Assembly: GCA_016719645.1 (NCBI GenBank)
Contig: JADJYS010000032.1
Coordinates: forward strand, 1 to 20,363
Source of the DNA: a bacterium
GTDB taxonomy: Bacteria > Krumholzibacteriota > Krumholzibacteriia > LZORAL124-64-63
Reading direction: 5' to 3'
DNA length: 20,363 bases
Shown: piece after piece, positions 9,268 through 17,797 of the stretch
How the letters are laid out: each line of letters begins with the position of its first letter
Position numbering within the stretch: position 1 is the stretch's first letter
Made by a program: the position numbers and the translations under genes
Notes under the pieces: generated by a model
What the model was told of the DNA's origin: nothing
What the model saw: the letters and a program-made list of their open reading frames with translations, nothing else
Database searches by the model: none

Positions 9268-10053
9268 ATGTCGACTGTCGGATCTATCCAGGGACGCCCG
9301 CATGGCGGCGGCGACATCCCCGCCAACTGGACCGTCGCCGAGCTCGTCATCAAGTACCCCGTCCTGCGCGAGACGCTGGAGCGGCTGGGCATCGACTACT
9401 GCTGCGGCGGCAAGAAGCCGCTGGCCGCAGCCGTCGCGGACGCCGGCCGCGACTGGACGGCGGTTCGGGCCGAACTGCAGGCGGCGCTGGCGGCGGCGGC
9501 GGACGGCGCGCCGCCCGCCGACTGGAACGCCGCCGCGCTCGGCGCGCTGGTCGACCACATCCTGCAGAAGCACCACGTCTTCACCCGGACGCAGCTGCTG
9601 CGCCTCGACGGTTTGCTGGACAAGGTCCAGAACGCCCACGGCGCGCACCACGGCTCCGTCCTGGCAGACCTGCGGCGCGTCTTCGACGGCCTGCGCGCGG
9701 AACTCGACGCCCACCTGATGAAGGAGGAGCAGATCCTGTTCCCCGCCATCATGGGAATCGACGCGTTCATGTCCGGCCGAGGCGAGCGGCCGGCGATCCA
9801 CTGCGGCAGCGTTGGCCATCCCATCCGCCAGATGGAGCACGAGCACGACGGCGCCGGCCAGGCGCTGGTCGCGATGCGCCGGATCACCGCCGACTACCGC
9901 CTGCCGGCGGACGCCTGCCAGACGTACTGCGCGCTGTACGACGGCCTGCAGGCCCTGGAGGCGGACCTGCACGAGCACATCCACCTGGAGAACAACATCC
10001 TGTTCCCCCGGAGCGTGGCGCTCGAGGAGGACATGGTCCGGGGGCAGGGCTGA
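9268..10053 (+). CDS. ric: Iron-sulfur cluster repair di-iron protein (RIC/YtfE/ScdA family)
   Basis: 261 residues, cytosolic. Repairs iron-sulfur clusters damaged by nitric oxide or oxidants. The N-terminal ScdA_N domain has VAELVIKYPVLRETLERLGI followed by DYCCGG (Cys45 and Cys46). The C-terminal hemerythrin-like four-helix bundle supplies the di-iron ligands: VDHILQKHH (about 96-103), HLMKE (His149 and Glu153), MEHEHDG (191-193) and HEHIHLE (His237 and Glu241). The ATG follows AGAAGGA. The gene stands alone with its own terminator. The link to the nearby arsenic operon, which causes thiol and iron-sulfur stress, is only suggestive. Confidence 0.93.
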   Translation: MSTVGSIQGRPHGGGDIPANWTVAELVIKYPVLRETLERLGIDYCCGGKKPLAAAVADAGRDWTAVRAELQAALAAAADGAPPADWNAAALGALVDHILQKHHVFTRTQLLRLDGLLDKVQNAHGAHHGSVLADLRRVFDGLRAELDAHLMKEEQILFPAIMGIDAFMSGRGERPAIHCGSVGHPIRQMEHEHDGAGQALVAMRRITADYRLPADACQTYCALYDGLQALEADLHEHIHLENNILFPRSVALEEDMVRGQG

Positions 10054-10077
10054 TTCCCCTGGGCCGGCAACACCCGG

Positions 10078-10105
10078 AAAACCGCCGCCTCCGGTGGCGG
10101 TTTTT
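10078..10105 (+). terminator. Rho-independent terminator after ric
   Basis: The stem AAAACCGCC/GGCGGTTTT (10078-10086 with 10096-10104) has a nine-base loop and runs into a T5 tract. It begins 25 bases after the ric stop and is the clearest intrinsic terminator in the window. Confidence 0.9.
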
Positions 10106-10167
10106 CGACCTTTCCTATGGTGAGCCCACGTCGAACGGGATCGCCCACCCCAGCGACCGAGAGCGCC

Positions 10168-10996
10168 GTGCACGACGAACCGATCGCCCCCGACGAACCC
10201 TCCGGCTGTCGCGACACCGGCTGGTCCTGCCACGAGACCTGCGACGTGCGCCACTTCGAACTGGTGCGGCAGTGCGACGTGCGAGGGCTGCTGCACTGCC
10301 ACTCTTCGTACGACGGGGGCGCCCACGGCCTGCGGGAGATCAGCGACACCGCCATCGCGCTCGGGCTCGAATACCTCGGGATCACCGACCGCATCCGCAC
10401 CGATCTCTGCGCCCAGGGCTTGAACCCGACCGCCGTCGCCCGCCAGCGCGAGGAGATCGAGGCGATCAACGCGGGGAACCCCGGCTTCCGGCTGCTCCAC
10501 GGCGCCGAGATCGAGACCGCCGCCGACGGCTCGCTGCCGGTCGACGAGCAGGCGCTGTCCGCCTTCGACTACGTCGTGGCGACCCTGGCGGCCGACCACG
10601 GGCAGGGCCCCGTCGGCTCTCACGAGCCGGGCCGTGCGCGCGGTCATGAACCCCTACGTCAGCATCCTCGGCCACCCCTTCGGCGACTACATGACGATGC
10701 CCGGCGAGTTGCCCCTGGACCTCGAGACCGTCCTGCAGGCGGCGGCGCAGGCCCGCGTCGCCATCGAGATCGACGCCATTCCGGCCCACCGCGAACCCGA
10801 CTGGCGCAACTGCGTGCGGGCCCAGGAGCTCGGCGTGCGGCTGGTCATCGCCTCGGACGTCCACCGCGCGGCCCGCCTGGGCGACTACCGCCACGGCGCC
10901 GAGCTGACCCGCCACGCGGGGCTCTGCTGCCGGCAGATCCTCAACACCCAGAACCTCGAAGACCTCCTGGAATTCTTCAGCCGCCCCTCCTGTTAA
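10168..10996 (+). CDS. PHP-domain (putative metal-dependent phosphoesterase) protein, frameshifted
   Basis: About 275 residues when rejoined; resembles the PHP domain found in PolX-type polymerases and stand-alone PHP hydrolases. Visible motifs are GLLHCHSSYDGG (motif I), YLGITDR, LLHGAEIET, PYVSILGHPFGDY, AIEIDAIPAHREPDWRN and LVIASDVHRAA. The frame changes near 10608-10611, in a C4 run. Reading it as C3 joins DHGQG to PSALTSRAVRAVMNPY. Two usual metal ligands look altered: ITDH reads ITDR, and the usual SVH position reads ATLA. The GTG at 10168 is favoured; an ATG at 10117 lies only 12 bases past the terminator and has no ribosome-binding site. Enzyme activity and substrate are unknown. Confidence 0.8.
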
Positions 10997-11178
10997 TCTT
11001 ATAATTGCTCCCAAGATAAACCCGATGTTTTTCAACGATAATGGGCTTGCTCAAGCGTGCCATAGCCTACTGTAATAGACCAGAACACTCCTGTTTTGCG
11101 AAGCGCGCCTCGTCAACCCGTCCGGCGATCATTTCCGGTTCGGGTCCGCGCTCACCTGTTCCCCTGAAGGAGACCCTC

Positions 11179-11772
11179 ATGCATCGGATCGACCGTGCCC
11201 TGCTGGTCCTGGCGCTCGTCGGCGGCGCCAGCGCCGCCGTCGCCCAGGACGCCCCCCGCGCCCAGGAAACCCGTCCGGCCCAGCCGGTCGAGCTGACCGC
11301 GCCGCGCGCCGGCGGCGCCCCCGGCACCACCGCTCCCGCCGACCCCGTCGCCGGCGTCGCGGACATCCCCGAGAACCAGGCCGAACTGCAGGCCCTGAGC
11401 AGCGGCGGGCAGCCCTTCGCGCCGCCCGAGGGTGCGACGCTCGGCGTTGCGCCCGCAGACGAAGAAGTCCGCACGGCTCGCCGCGCCGCCTTCCAGTCCG
11501 TCGTGGCCGAGCAGGACACCCGGATCGCGGCGCTGGCCGCCCGGCTCCGTGACGTTGCGGGCACCGAGGAGAGCCTCGCCGTCCAGCGCGAGATCGAGCA
11601 ACTGAAGCGCGCGACGGGCCTGCGCCTGCTCGAGCTGCAGCTCGAGATGGCCCGCACCGACGGCGATGCCGGTCGTGCCGCCGGGATCGAGGCCGCGATC
11701 ACGGCCTGGGACGCGCCGCAGCCCGCGCCGCAGCCCGTCGATCGCCCCACCCCCACCGCGCCGCGGCGCTAG
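11179..11772 (+). CDS. Secreted hypothetical protein with a coiled-coil region
   Basis: 197 residues, family not recognised. A signal peptide (MHRIDRALLVLALVGGASAAVAQ) is followed by a low-complexity Pro/Ala/Thr region to about residue 95. Then comes a charged helical stretch (VRTARRAAFQSVVAEQDTRI to LLELQLEMART, about 97-165) likely to form a coiled coil, and a Pro-rich tail. The ATG at 11179 has AAGGAGA eight bases upstream. It ends 18 bp before the large secreted protein and may be co-expressed with it, perhaps as an envelope partner; this is only inferred from position. The 180 bases upstream (10997-11178) are AT-richer than the surroundings and hold no other gene. Confidence 0.8.
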   Translation: MHRIDRALLVLALVGGASAAVAQDAPRAQETRPAQPVELTAPRAGGAPGTTAPADPVAGVADIPENQAELQALSSGGQPFAPPEGATLGVAPADEEVRTARRAAFQSVVAEQDTRIAALAARLRDVAGTEESLAVQREIEQLKRATGLRLLELQLEMARTDGDAGRAAGIEAAITAWDAPQPAPQPVDRPTPTAPRR

Positions 11773-11790
11773 GAAGCAGGAGGTGCCGAC

Positions 11791-14700
11791 ATGCGCAAGT
11801 TCATCTGGCTGCTGACGGCGTCGTTCGCCCTGCTGGGCGCCGCCGTCGCGTGGGCCGATCTCGGCCCGCCCATCCACGTCAAGCTGCTGGGCCCGCCGCG
11901 GGCCGCCGAGGCCGGCGTGCCCTACCAGGGCCGTCTGCAGATCGACTCCGAGGTGCCCGCGCAGCTCGGCAAGTTCGAGTTCAACGGGGCGGGTTGGCGC
12001 GAGATCGCCATCGATGCGGCGCCCGCCGCGTCCATCGACAAGGACCGCCCGCTGGTCATCGACTTCACGGTCCTGACCAGCGCCCCCGACCAGTGGCTCG
12101 AGTTCACCTTCGAGATGGACGGCGAGACGGTGACCCGGCAGTTCAACCTTTCGGCGGCGCACGTCGGGAGCCTGCTGGTTCCCGGGGCGACGACGAAGGT
12201 CGCGCCGGACGCCGACGTCCACCCGCTGGACGACGCCACGAGCGTGAAGCCCGAACCGTCGTCCTCGGACGGCGCCGTGGCGCCCGCGCCCGGCGACGGG
12301 GAGAAGGCCCGCAACATCCGCGTCCACGGCCGCTTCACCTACCAGCGCTTCGACGGCTGGACCATCGGCGCCGACGGCGTGACCGTGCGCGTCATGGACA
12401 ACGACTCGCCGTTCGGATCCCAGCAGCTGGCGGTCCTGTCGACCGACGCCCAGGGCTGGTACGACGTCACGTTCTACTGGAACCCCGGGTTCTTCGACGA
12501 CGCCGAGCCGGACCTGTACGTGCGCTTCGAGGCCGGCAACAGCCGCGTGAACCTCGAGGACGCCACCTGGAGCACCACGTACGCCTGGGAGACCGGCACC
12601 ACCAGCGACTACCTGGGCAGCGACCTCGACATCGGCTGGCTGCAGCCCGGCGACGTCAACCAGCACCCCGCCCTGCACCAGCTCACCGACCTGACGCGCA
12701 CCTGGCGCTGGTGGATCGGCTACGGCTACGACACGCCGTTCGTGCGTTGCAACTGGCCCAACGGGGCCGTGGGCGCCTTCTACAACGGCGAGATCTACGT
12801 CAGCACCGGCGAGCAGTGGAACGAGGACGTCCACAGCCACGAGTACGGGCACCACTGGATCCAGAACTACGCCGTCAACACCGCGCCCGACTACTGCAAC
12901 GGCATCTGCGACAGCGGCGGCTGCGGCCACTGCATCTGGTGCCGCGAGACCGACCACGACGCCTTCAACGAGGGCTACCCCGACTGGATGGGCGACGTGA
13001 TCCCGGGCAGCTTCGCCGCCGCGTACGGGCGCGCCGCCTCGTCGGTCTACGACATGGAGAACGTGTCCTCGTGCGGCGCGTCGTGGGACGACCCGTACCG
13101 GACCGAGGGCTTCCTGGGCGCGGTCGTCCGCGACATCGGCGACGGCACGAACGACGACCACGCGGCCTTCGCCGAGACCGACGAGCTGAGCCTGGGCTGG
13201 GACGAGGTCATCGCCTGCGTCGACATCGACCACCCGACCACGCCGGCCGCGTTCCTCACCGCGTTCAAGAACCGCTACCCCGGCTACCGCGAGGGCCTGT
13301 GGGCGTCGGCCAAGAACTGCGGGTACGAGATCGACGAGACCAACCCGCCGGCGGTCTCGTCCCTGTACTCGACGAGCCACGCCACCTCCGGCGACTCGCC
13401 CGACCCCACCATCGACCTGGTGTGGACCCGCGCCTACGACGACGCCTCGGGCGTCGAGGGCTACGGCATCACCATCGCCGGCGGGATCGGCATGCCGGCG
13501 GCCGTCATGGACATCGGCGACGTGACGAGCTACACCACGCCGTCGCTCGCGCCGGGCACGTACTACTTCAGCATCCGCACCCTGGACCGCTCCGGGAAGT
13601 GGAGCGGCTGGTACAACTGGTCCGGGCCGTACACGGTGCGCGCGCCGGTGCCCGCCAACCTGACGTTCGCCCTGTGGTCCGGCTGGGCGGCGCCGCTGGT
13701 GCCGCGCGAGACGGCCGACGGCGCCTGGAACTACGCCCCGGCGCCCGGGACCCTGCCCGGCGACGCCGCCGGCACGTACTGGAACCTGACCGGCGTCAAC
13801 AACGGCGAGTCGTCGACCGGCGGCGGCTTCTACACCTACGCCTACATCGACGCCGCCGCCCAGTGGTGGCTGTCGTGGGGCGCCATCGGGTCCGGCGGCG
13901 GTTTCTACGGCAACAACGCCGGCCCGCTGTGGGCCACCGGCGGCCGCCACACGATCGAGGCCAAGGTCGACGCCACCGACCTGATCGCCGAGACCAACGA
14001 GAACGACAACCGCTGGGCCCACCAGTGGGTGTGGTCCCCGGCCGCGATGACGCCGGGCTCGCCGCTGGTGCGCGCCGCGCCGCCCGGCCAGGCCGCCGGC
14101 TGGGACGCCGTGGTGGACGGTTCGCCCCTCTACGCCAACTGCGACGGGCTGCGGATGAACGTCGGCTCGTGGTGGGACGTGGCCGTGCTGCGGCCGCTGA
14201 GCGGCGCGTCGGACTACGACGTGCAGCTGTTCCCGCCGAGCGGCGGCGCCGCGGACGGCTTCGCCGCCGGGGTGGCCTACTCGGCCCGCCTGACGGGCAT
14301 GATCGACGCCGTGATCGTCAACCGGAACATCGACTACGGCGTCTACGACGTCGGGGTGACCAACTGGAACGGCGACAGCTCGGCCTACGAGCTGACGCAC
14401 GTCACGAACGGCGGCATCGCCTTCGGCGACTCGGTCACCGTGCCGTTCGCCCAGGACGAGATGGTCAAGATCTGGGAGTTCTGGGTCTCGACCGAGAACG
14501 CCGGCGCGGTGAGCATCACCGTGGACTCCGCCCTGGAGAACGGTCCGCTCTACGCCACGTGGCTGAACGACACCTTCCAGGTCGGCAGCCTGTATACCTA
14601 CTCAGCCTGGGCGCAGACCGACGCCTACGGCCGCGCGCGCCTGGACATCGACGTGCCGGACAGCGGCTACAACGCGCTGGTGGTGTACCGCGATCCGGAG

Positions 14701-16167
14701 TGGAGCAAGGGCACCGCGCCGATCGACGTCACGATCGAGATCCAGCGCACGCCGCCGGACTTCACGCCCCTGTGGGCGGCCGGCTGGCACGCGCCGGTGG
14801 TGCCGCGGGCGGCCTTCGACGGCACGCACGGCTCGACGCCCGCGCCGTCGATCCTGTACGGCAACACGCCCTCGACCTACTTCAACGTGGCCGTGACCAA
14901 CGCCAGCCCGACCGGGTCGGCCACCCTGCCCGGCAACATCTACCTCGACGGCGGTTTCGCCGCCTGGGTGGTGTGGGGCGCCTTCCCCGGCTACGGCAAC
15001 GGCCTGTTCAACTGGGGCTACCCGTGGGACATCCGCGGCGGCAGGCACACGCTGGCCTGGCGCCTGGACGAGGCCCTGGAGTACGAGGAGATCCACGAGA
15101 ACAACAACGTCTACGGCGAGCAGTGGGTCTGGTCGCCCCTGGACCTGACGATGGCCACGCCGGTCACCCGCGTGGCGCCGCCCAGCGCCTACGGCGGCTG
15201 GACCGACGTCAACACCGGTGAGACCCTCTACCCCAACTGCGACGGCCTGCGCCTGCCGGACGCGGGCGGCTACTGGCGCGCCGTGGCGACCATGCCCGGC
15301 GCCGGCAGCGACGTCGACCTGCGCCTGCACGCGCCCAGCACCGGGGCCAAGGACGGCTTCGCCGCCAACCTGTCGGGTTCCTACTGGTGGGGCGGCGAGT
15401 CGGACTACGTGCTGGTGAACTTCAACCTGACGACGTTCGCGCCCTACGACGCGGGCGTGGTCAACTTCGCCGGCTACGAGAACTACGCCACCGAGGCGAC
15501 GGCCTCCGGCGGTTGGATCAGCTACCCCGACGGCGTGTACGGCCCCTACGACCTGCAGGCCGAGCGCATCGTCAACCTGCACGAGTTCTACCTGGTCGCC
15601 GGGCAGTACGGCGTGCAGCTGGACGACCTGGGCAGTTCGGTGGACTGGGGCCTCACGCTCCACCCGGCCGACCAGATCTACCAGGGCAAGTCCTCCGGCA
15701 TCGCCACCGCCTACTGGGCGGGCGGTCCCGGCCAGGACGAGACCCTGAACTTCGCGGTTCCGGTCGAAGGCTTCTACTGCCTCGCGGTCTGGAAGCGCGG
15801 CAGCGCCGACCTGCCGCTCGCGGGCTCCTACAACCTCGCGATCGGTCCGGTCTCGGCCACCGGCGTCGACGACGGCACGCCGGCGCCGTCGGCGACCGCC
15901 CTGGTCGGCATCCACCCCAACCCGTTCAACCCGCAGACGCAGATCCAGTTCGAGCTGGCCCGCGAGGGCGCGGTCCGGCTGGAGATCTACGACCTGCAGG
16001 GCACGCTGGTGCGCACCCTGGTCGAGGGCTCGCGCGGCAGCGGCCGCCACACCGAGACCTGGGACGGCCGCGACAACGCGGGCGGCCAGGTCGCGAGCGG
16101 CGTCTACATGGCGCGGCTGGCGGCGGGCGGGATGCAGCAGATGCAGAAGATGGTGCTTCTGAAGTAG
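11791..16167 (+). CDS. Very large secreted gluzincin-like metallopeptidase with FN3, CARDB-like repeats and FlgD-type C-terminal domain
   Basis: 1458 residues. Order: signal peptide (MRKFIWLLTASFALLGAAVAWA); two beta-rich domains (about 30-130 and 175-275); a peptidase-like domain (about 285-515); an FN3-like domain (about 520-617); two long repeats (about 623-990 and 991-1365), each with a CARDB-like stretch; and a C-terminal FlgD-Ig/sorting domain from GIHPNPFNPQTQ (about 1373-1458, ending KMVLLK). The peptidase marks are HEYGH (His350, Glu351, His354) and FNEGYPDW (Glu394), a plausible HExxH plus Glu zinc site. A cysteine-rich insert separates them. The C-terminal type is that used for secretion or surface attachment in FCB bacteria; no secretion genes are in the window. 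AGGAGG lies seven bases before the ATG. Substrate unknown. Confidence 0.9.
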   Translation: MRKFIWLLTASFALLGAAVAWADLGPPIHVKLLGPPRAAEAGVPYQGRLQIDSEVPAQLGKFEFNGAGWREIAIDAAPAASIDKDRPLVIDFTVLTSAPDQWLEFTFEMDGETVTRQFNLSAAHVGSLLVPGATTKVAPDADVHPLDDATSVKPEPSSSDGAVAPAPGDGEKARNIRVHGRFTYQRFDGWTIGADGVTVRVMDNDSPFGSQQLAVLSTDAQGWYDVTFYWNPGFFDDAEPDLYVRFEAGNSRVNLEDATWSTTYAWETGTTSDYLGSDLDIGWLQPGDVNQHPALHQLTDLTRTWRWWIGYGYDTPFVRCNWPNGAVGAFYNGEIYVSTGEQWNEDVHSHEYGHHWIQNYAVNTAPDYCNGICDSGGCGHCIWCRETDHDAFNEGYPDWMGDVIPGSFAAAYGRAASSVYDMENVSSCGASWDDPYRTEGFLGAVVRDIGDGTNDDHAAFAETDELSLGWDEVIACVDIDHPTTPAAFLTAFKNRYPGYREGLWASAKNCGYEIDETNPPAVSSLYSTSHATSGDSPDPTIDLVWTRAYDDASGVEGYGITIAGGIGMPAAVMDIGDVTSYTTPSLAPGTYYFSIRTLDRSGKWSGWYNWSGPYTVRAPVPANLTFALWSGWAAPLVPRETADGAWNYAPAPGTLPGDAAGTYWNLTGVNNGESSTGGGFYTYAYIDAAAQWWLSWGAIGSGGGFYGNNAGPLWATGGRHTIEAKVDATDLIAETNENDNRWAHQWVWSPAAMTPGSPLVRAAPPGQAAGWDAVVDGSPLYANCDGLRMNVGSWWDVAVLRPLSGASDYDVQLFPPSGGAADGFAAGVAYSARLTGMIDAVIVNRNIDYGVYDVGVTNWNGDSSAYELTHVTNGGIAFGDSVTVPFAQDEMVKIWEFWVSTENAGAVSITVDSALENGPLYATWLNDTFQVGSLYTYSAWAQTDAYGRARLDIDVPDSGYNALVVYRDPEWSKGTAPIDVTIEIQRTPPDFTPLWAAGWHAPVVPRAAFDGTHGSTPAPSILYGNTPSTYFNVAVTNASPTGSATLPGNIYLDGGFAAWVVWGAFPGYGNGLFNWGYPWDIRGGRHTLAWRLDEALEYEEIHENNNVYGEQWVWSPLDLTMATPVTRVAPPSAYGGWTDVNTGETLYPNCDGLRLPDAGGYWRAVATMPGAGSDVDLRLHAPSTGAKDGFAANLSGSYWWGGESDYVLVNFNLTTFAPYDAGVVNFAGYENYATEATASGGWISYPDGVYGPYDLQAERIVNLHEFYLVAGQYGVQLDDLGSSVDWGLTLHPADQIYQGKSSGIATAYWAGGPGQDETLNFAVPVEGFYCLAVWKRGSADLPLAGSYNLAIGPVSATGVDDGTPAPSATALVGIHPNPFNPQTQIQFELAREGAVRLEIYDLQGTLVRTLVEGSRGSGRHTETWDGRDNAGGQVASGVYMARLAAGGMQQMQKMVLLK
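13657..15885 (+). repeat. Internal duplication of about 370 residues within the large secreted protein
   Basis: The two halves follow the same plan. They start FALWSGWAAPLVPR and FTPLWAAGWHAPVVPR. They then share TYWNLTGVNN/TYFNVAVTN, GGRHTIEAKVDA/GGRHTLAWRLDE, WVWSPAAMT/WVWSPLDLT, LYANCDGLRM/LYPNCDGLRL and a PPSGGAADGFAA/APSTGAKDGFAA segment. Divergence between copies shows that the duplication is old. Confidence 0.85.
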
Positions 16168-16196
16168 GGCGGCCGATCAGCCCGAACTTCGTGGAC

Positions 16197-16222
16197 GGGG
16201 CCCCGGCGCTTGCCGGGGCCTC
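16197..16222 (+). terminator. GC-rich hairpin after the large secreted protein gene
   Basis: GGCCCCGGC/GCCGGGGCC (16199-16207 with 16212-16220), loop GCTT, extendable by two outer pairs. It lies about 30 bases after the stop and between convergent genes, so it may act on both strands. No T tract follows. Confidence 0.55.
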
Positions 16223-16243
16223 GTCTGTCGTGGGCGCCGCCGC

Positions 16244-17590
16244 TCAGGGCAGGGGGGGAGCCGCGGCCAACCTGCCCGCTTCGAAGCGCAGGTGGCCGTC
16301 GAGCCAGGCGCGATCCCAGGCGTGGGCGTCGGTCCCGGCGTGCGCCAGCTTCGATTGCAGTTTGTCGCTGATCGACATGAACGTCGGGCGCAGGTGAGCG
16401 TCGAAGTCCACGCTGTAGAATTCGTCGTCCTGGTAGCCGATGTTGGCCTGGATGCCCACGGTGCCGTCGCTTCGCTGGTAGGTCCGGGCCTCGAAACCCG
16501 CCAGACGGTCGTGCGTGCCCAGCGCTTCCTGGACGTTCTCGGGCCAGATCGGGAAGACGAGCCTCACCAGTGACGCATCGACGGCGGCATATCCGGGCGA
16601 GGTCACCGGATCGATGGCGGCGCCGGAGCGGTGTTCGTCGTCGAGGATGAAGATGGTGGCGCCCCGGTATTCCGGCGCGTTGTTGGTGCCGGCGCCAATG
16701 ACCTCGTCCTTGCCGTCGGCGTCCAGGTCCGCGATGTGGAGATCGCAGACGTGGCCCCGGTTCGCGTACTGGGATTCGACGCGGCCGTCGCGGTCGACGA
16801 CGAGGATGACGCTCGGGAACCACTTGTTGTGCATGAAGTGGACGACGACCTCGCGGCGACCATCCCCGTCCAGGTCGGCGTCGAGAATGTCCCGGCAGTG
16901 GTAGGCGCCGCTGTAGACGTACTGCTGGTCGAAGGCCAGCGCGAGATCGTTGCGGTCGGGCTCGACTTCCCAGAGCGTGCTGCCCTTGTCGGCGGTCACG
17001 GCCAGCAGGCGCCCGCCATTGGTGCTTTCGGCGGCCAGACCGACCAGCAGGACATCCTTGTCCCAGGGTGCGCGCCGCCAATCCCGGATCTCGTTGGCGA
17101 AGTCCCGGCGCCAGATCGTGCGTCCCAGCAGCGTGCCGTTGACCTCGACGATGCCCTCGGATTCGTTGACCACCACCCGACGACCGTCGAAACGGGACAG
17201 GATCAGGCCGGTCGCCCCCAACAGGACCAGCAGGGCGATGAGCGCGTAGAGACGGTAACGGGGACGTCGCGCGACGATCGCAGTCGTCGGTGCCGGCGCC
17301 GTCAGTGATTCCTGACTGTCAATCTGGTCCGGTGGCGCATCTGTCAGCTCGGCAGGTGTGGCCGGCAGGCCGGCCACCAGCTCCGTGTACGTCACTCCCA
17401 ACGCCTCAGCCAGCAGCATGAGCGTTTTGGCCAACGCGCGGTTGCGCCGGCCGGACTCGAGCTCATGAACCGAACGCGCGGCGACCTCGGCGCGGGCGGC
17501 GAGATCCGACTGCGTCAGATAGCGTTGCTCGCGCAGGACGCGCAGGCGCTCCGGAAAATCCGGAGGCAGATCGACGATGTTGGCGGTCAT
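16244..17590 (-). CDS. Membrane-spanning XRE-type regulator with extracytoplasmic FG-GAP/VCBS-like domain
   Basis: 448 residues. The N-terminal helix-turn-helix of the XRE/Cro type (about 12-72: LRVLREQRYLTQSDLAARAE, then VHELESGRRN) is followed by a linker and one membrane segment (about 113-132, after RRPRYR). A large C-terminal domain would lie outside the cytoplasm. It carries calcium-type loops DADLDGDGRREVVV (237-250) and ADLDADGKDEVIG (287-299), as in FG-GAP/VCBS beta-propellers, plus a PQQ-like LLAVTADKGSTLWEVE stretch. This is the layout of a one-component membrane sensor: an outside signal changes DNA binding inside. The ATG at 17590 has GAGG upstream. It lies 207 bp downstream of the RyR fusion gene on the same strand. 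Signal and targets unknown. Confidence 0.87.
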   Translation of the reverse strand: MTANIVDLPPDFPERLRVLREQRYLTQSDLAARAEVAARSVHELESGRRNRALAKTLMLLAEALGVTYTELVAGLPATPAELTDAPPDQIDSQESLTAPAPTTAIVARRPRYRLYALIALLVLLGATGLILSRFDGRRVVVNESEGIVEVNGTLLGRTIWRRDFANEIRDWRRAPWDKDVLLVGLAAESTNGGRLLAVTADKGSTLWEVEPDRNDLALAFDQQYVYSGAYHCRDILDADLDGDGRREVVVHFMHNKWFPSVILVVDRDGRVESQYANRGHVCDLHIADLDADGKDEVIGAGTNNAPEYRGATIFILDDEHRSGAAIDPVTSPGYAAVDASLVRLVFPIWPENVQEALGTHDRLAGFEARTYQRSDGTVGIQANIGYQDDEFYSVDFDAHLRPTFMSISDKLQSKLAHAGTDAHAWDRAWLDGHLRFEAGRLAAAPPLP

Positions 17591-17717
17591 GTACCTGTGC
17601 CTCGAATAGAACAGTGCGCGGGCGATACATTGTAGGAATCAAGAACACTATAAGGACAGATTCCACCCGATGCCAGTGGATTCCAAGTGATGCGATTGCA
17701 GGGCCGGATCGCCGAGG

Positions 17718-17747
17718 TGACACTCCTCGAGTAAGGCGGGGGTGTCA
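17718..17747. promoter_or_regulatory. TGACAC...GTGTCA inverted repeat in the gap between the RyR fusion gene and the XRE gene
   Basis: Perfect 6-bp arms (17718-17723 and 17742-17747) with an 18-base spacer. They lie in the 207-bp gap, which otherwise contains no gene and must hold any promoter of the XRE regulator. A second, weaker repeat, TCCAC-N9-GTGGA, lies near 17665-17683. Operator role is possible but untested. Confidence 0.3.
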
Positions 17748-17797
17748 TTGGTGCAGGTGTTTGGGCGAGCACTGGTGCCGATAATGCCCCCCGCCGA

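Noticed and set aside
10997..11178. Promoter at the perfect TATAAT (11000-11005) or at TTGCTC...TGTAAT (11047-11076) before the secreted coiled-coil gene
   Set aside because: The first lacks a convincing -35 box and the second has a poor -35 box with an 18-base spacer. Either could be real but neither can be supported.
11152..14400. Antisense open frame of about 1080 codons, and a shifted plus-strand frame of over 1100 codons, across the large secreted protein gene
   Set aside because: Arg/Val/Ala-rich shadow frames without motifs; the 1458-residue frame has a signal peptide, recognisable domains and a ribosome-binding site.
11791..16167. Claiming a type IX secretion system in this locus
   Set aside because: Only the cargo-like C-terminal domain is present; no secretion component is in the window.
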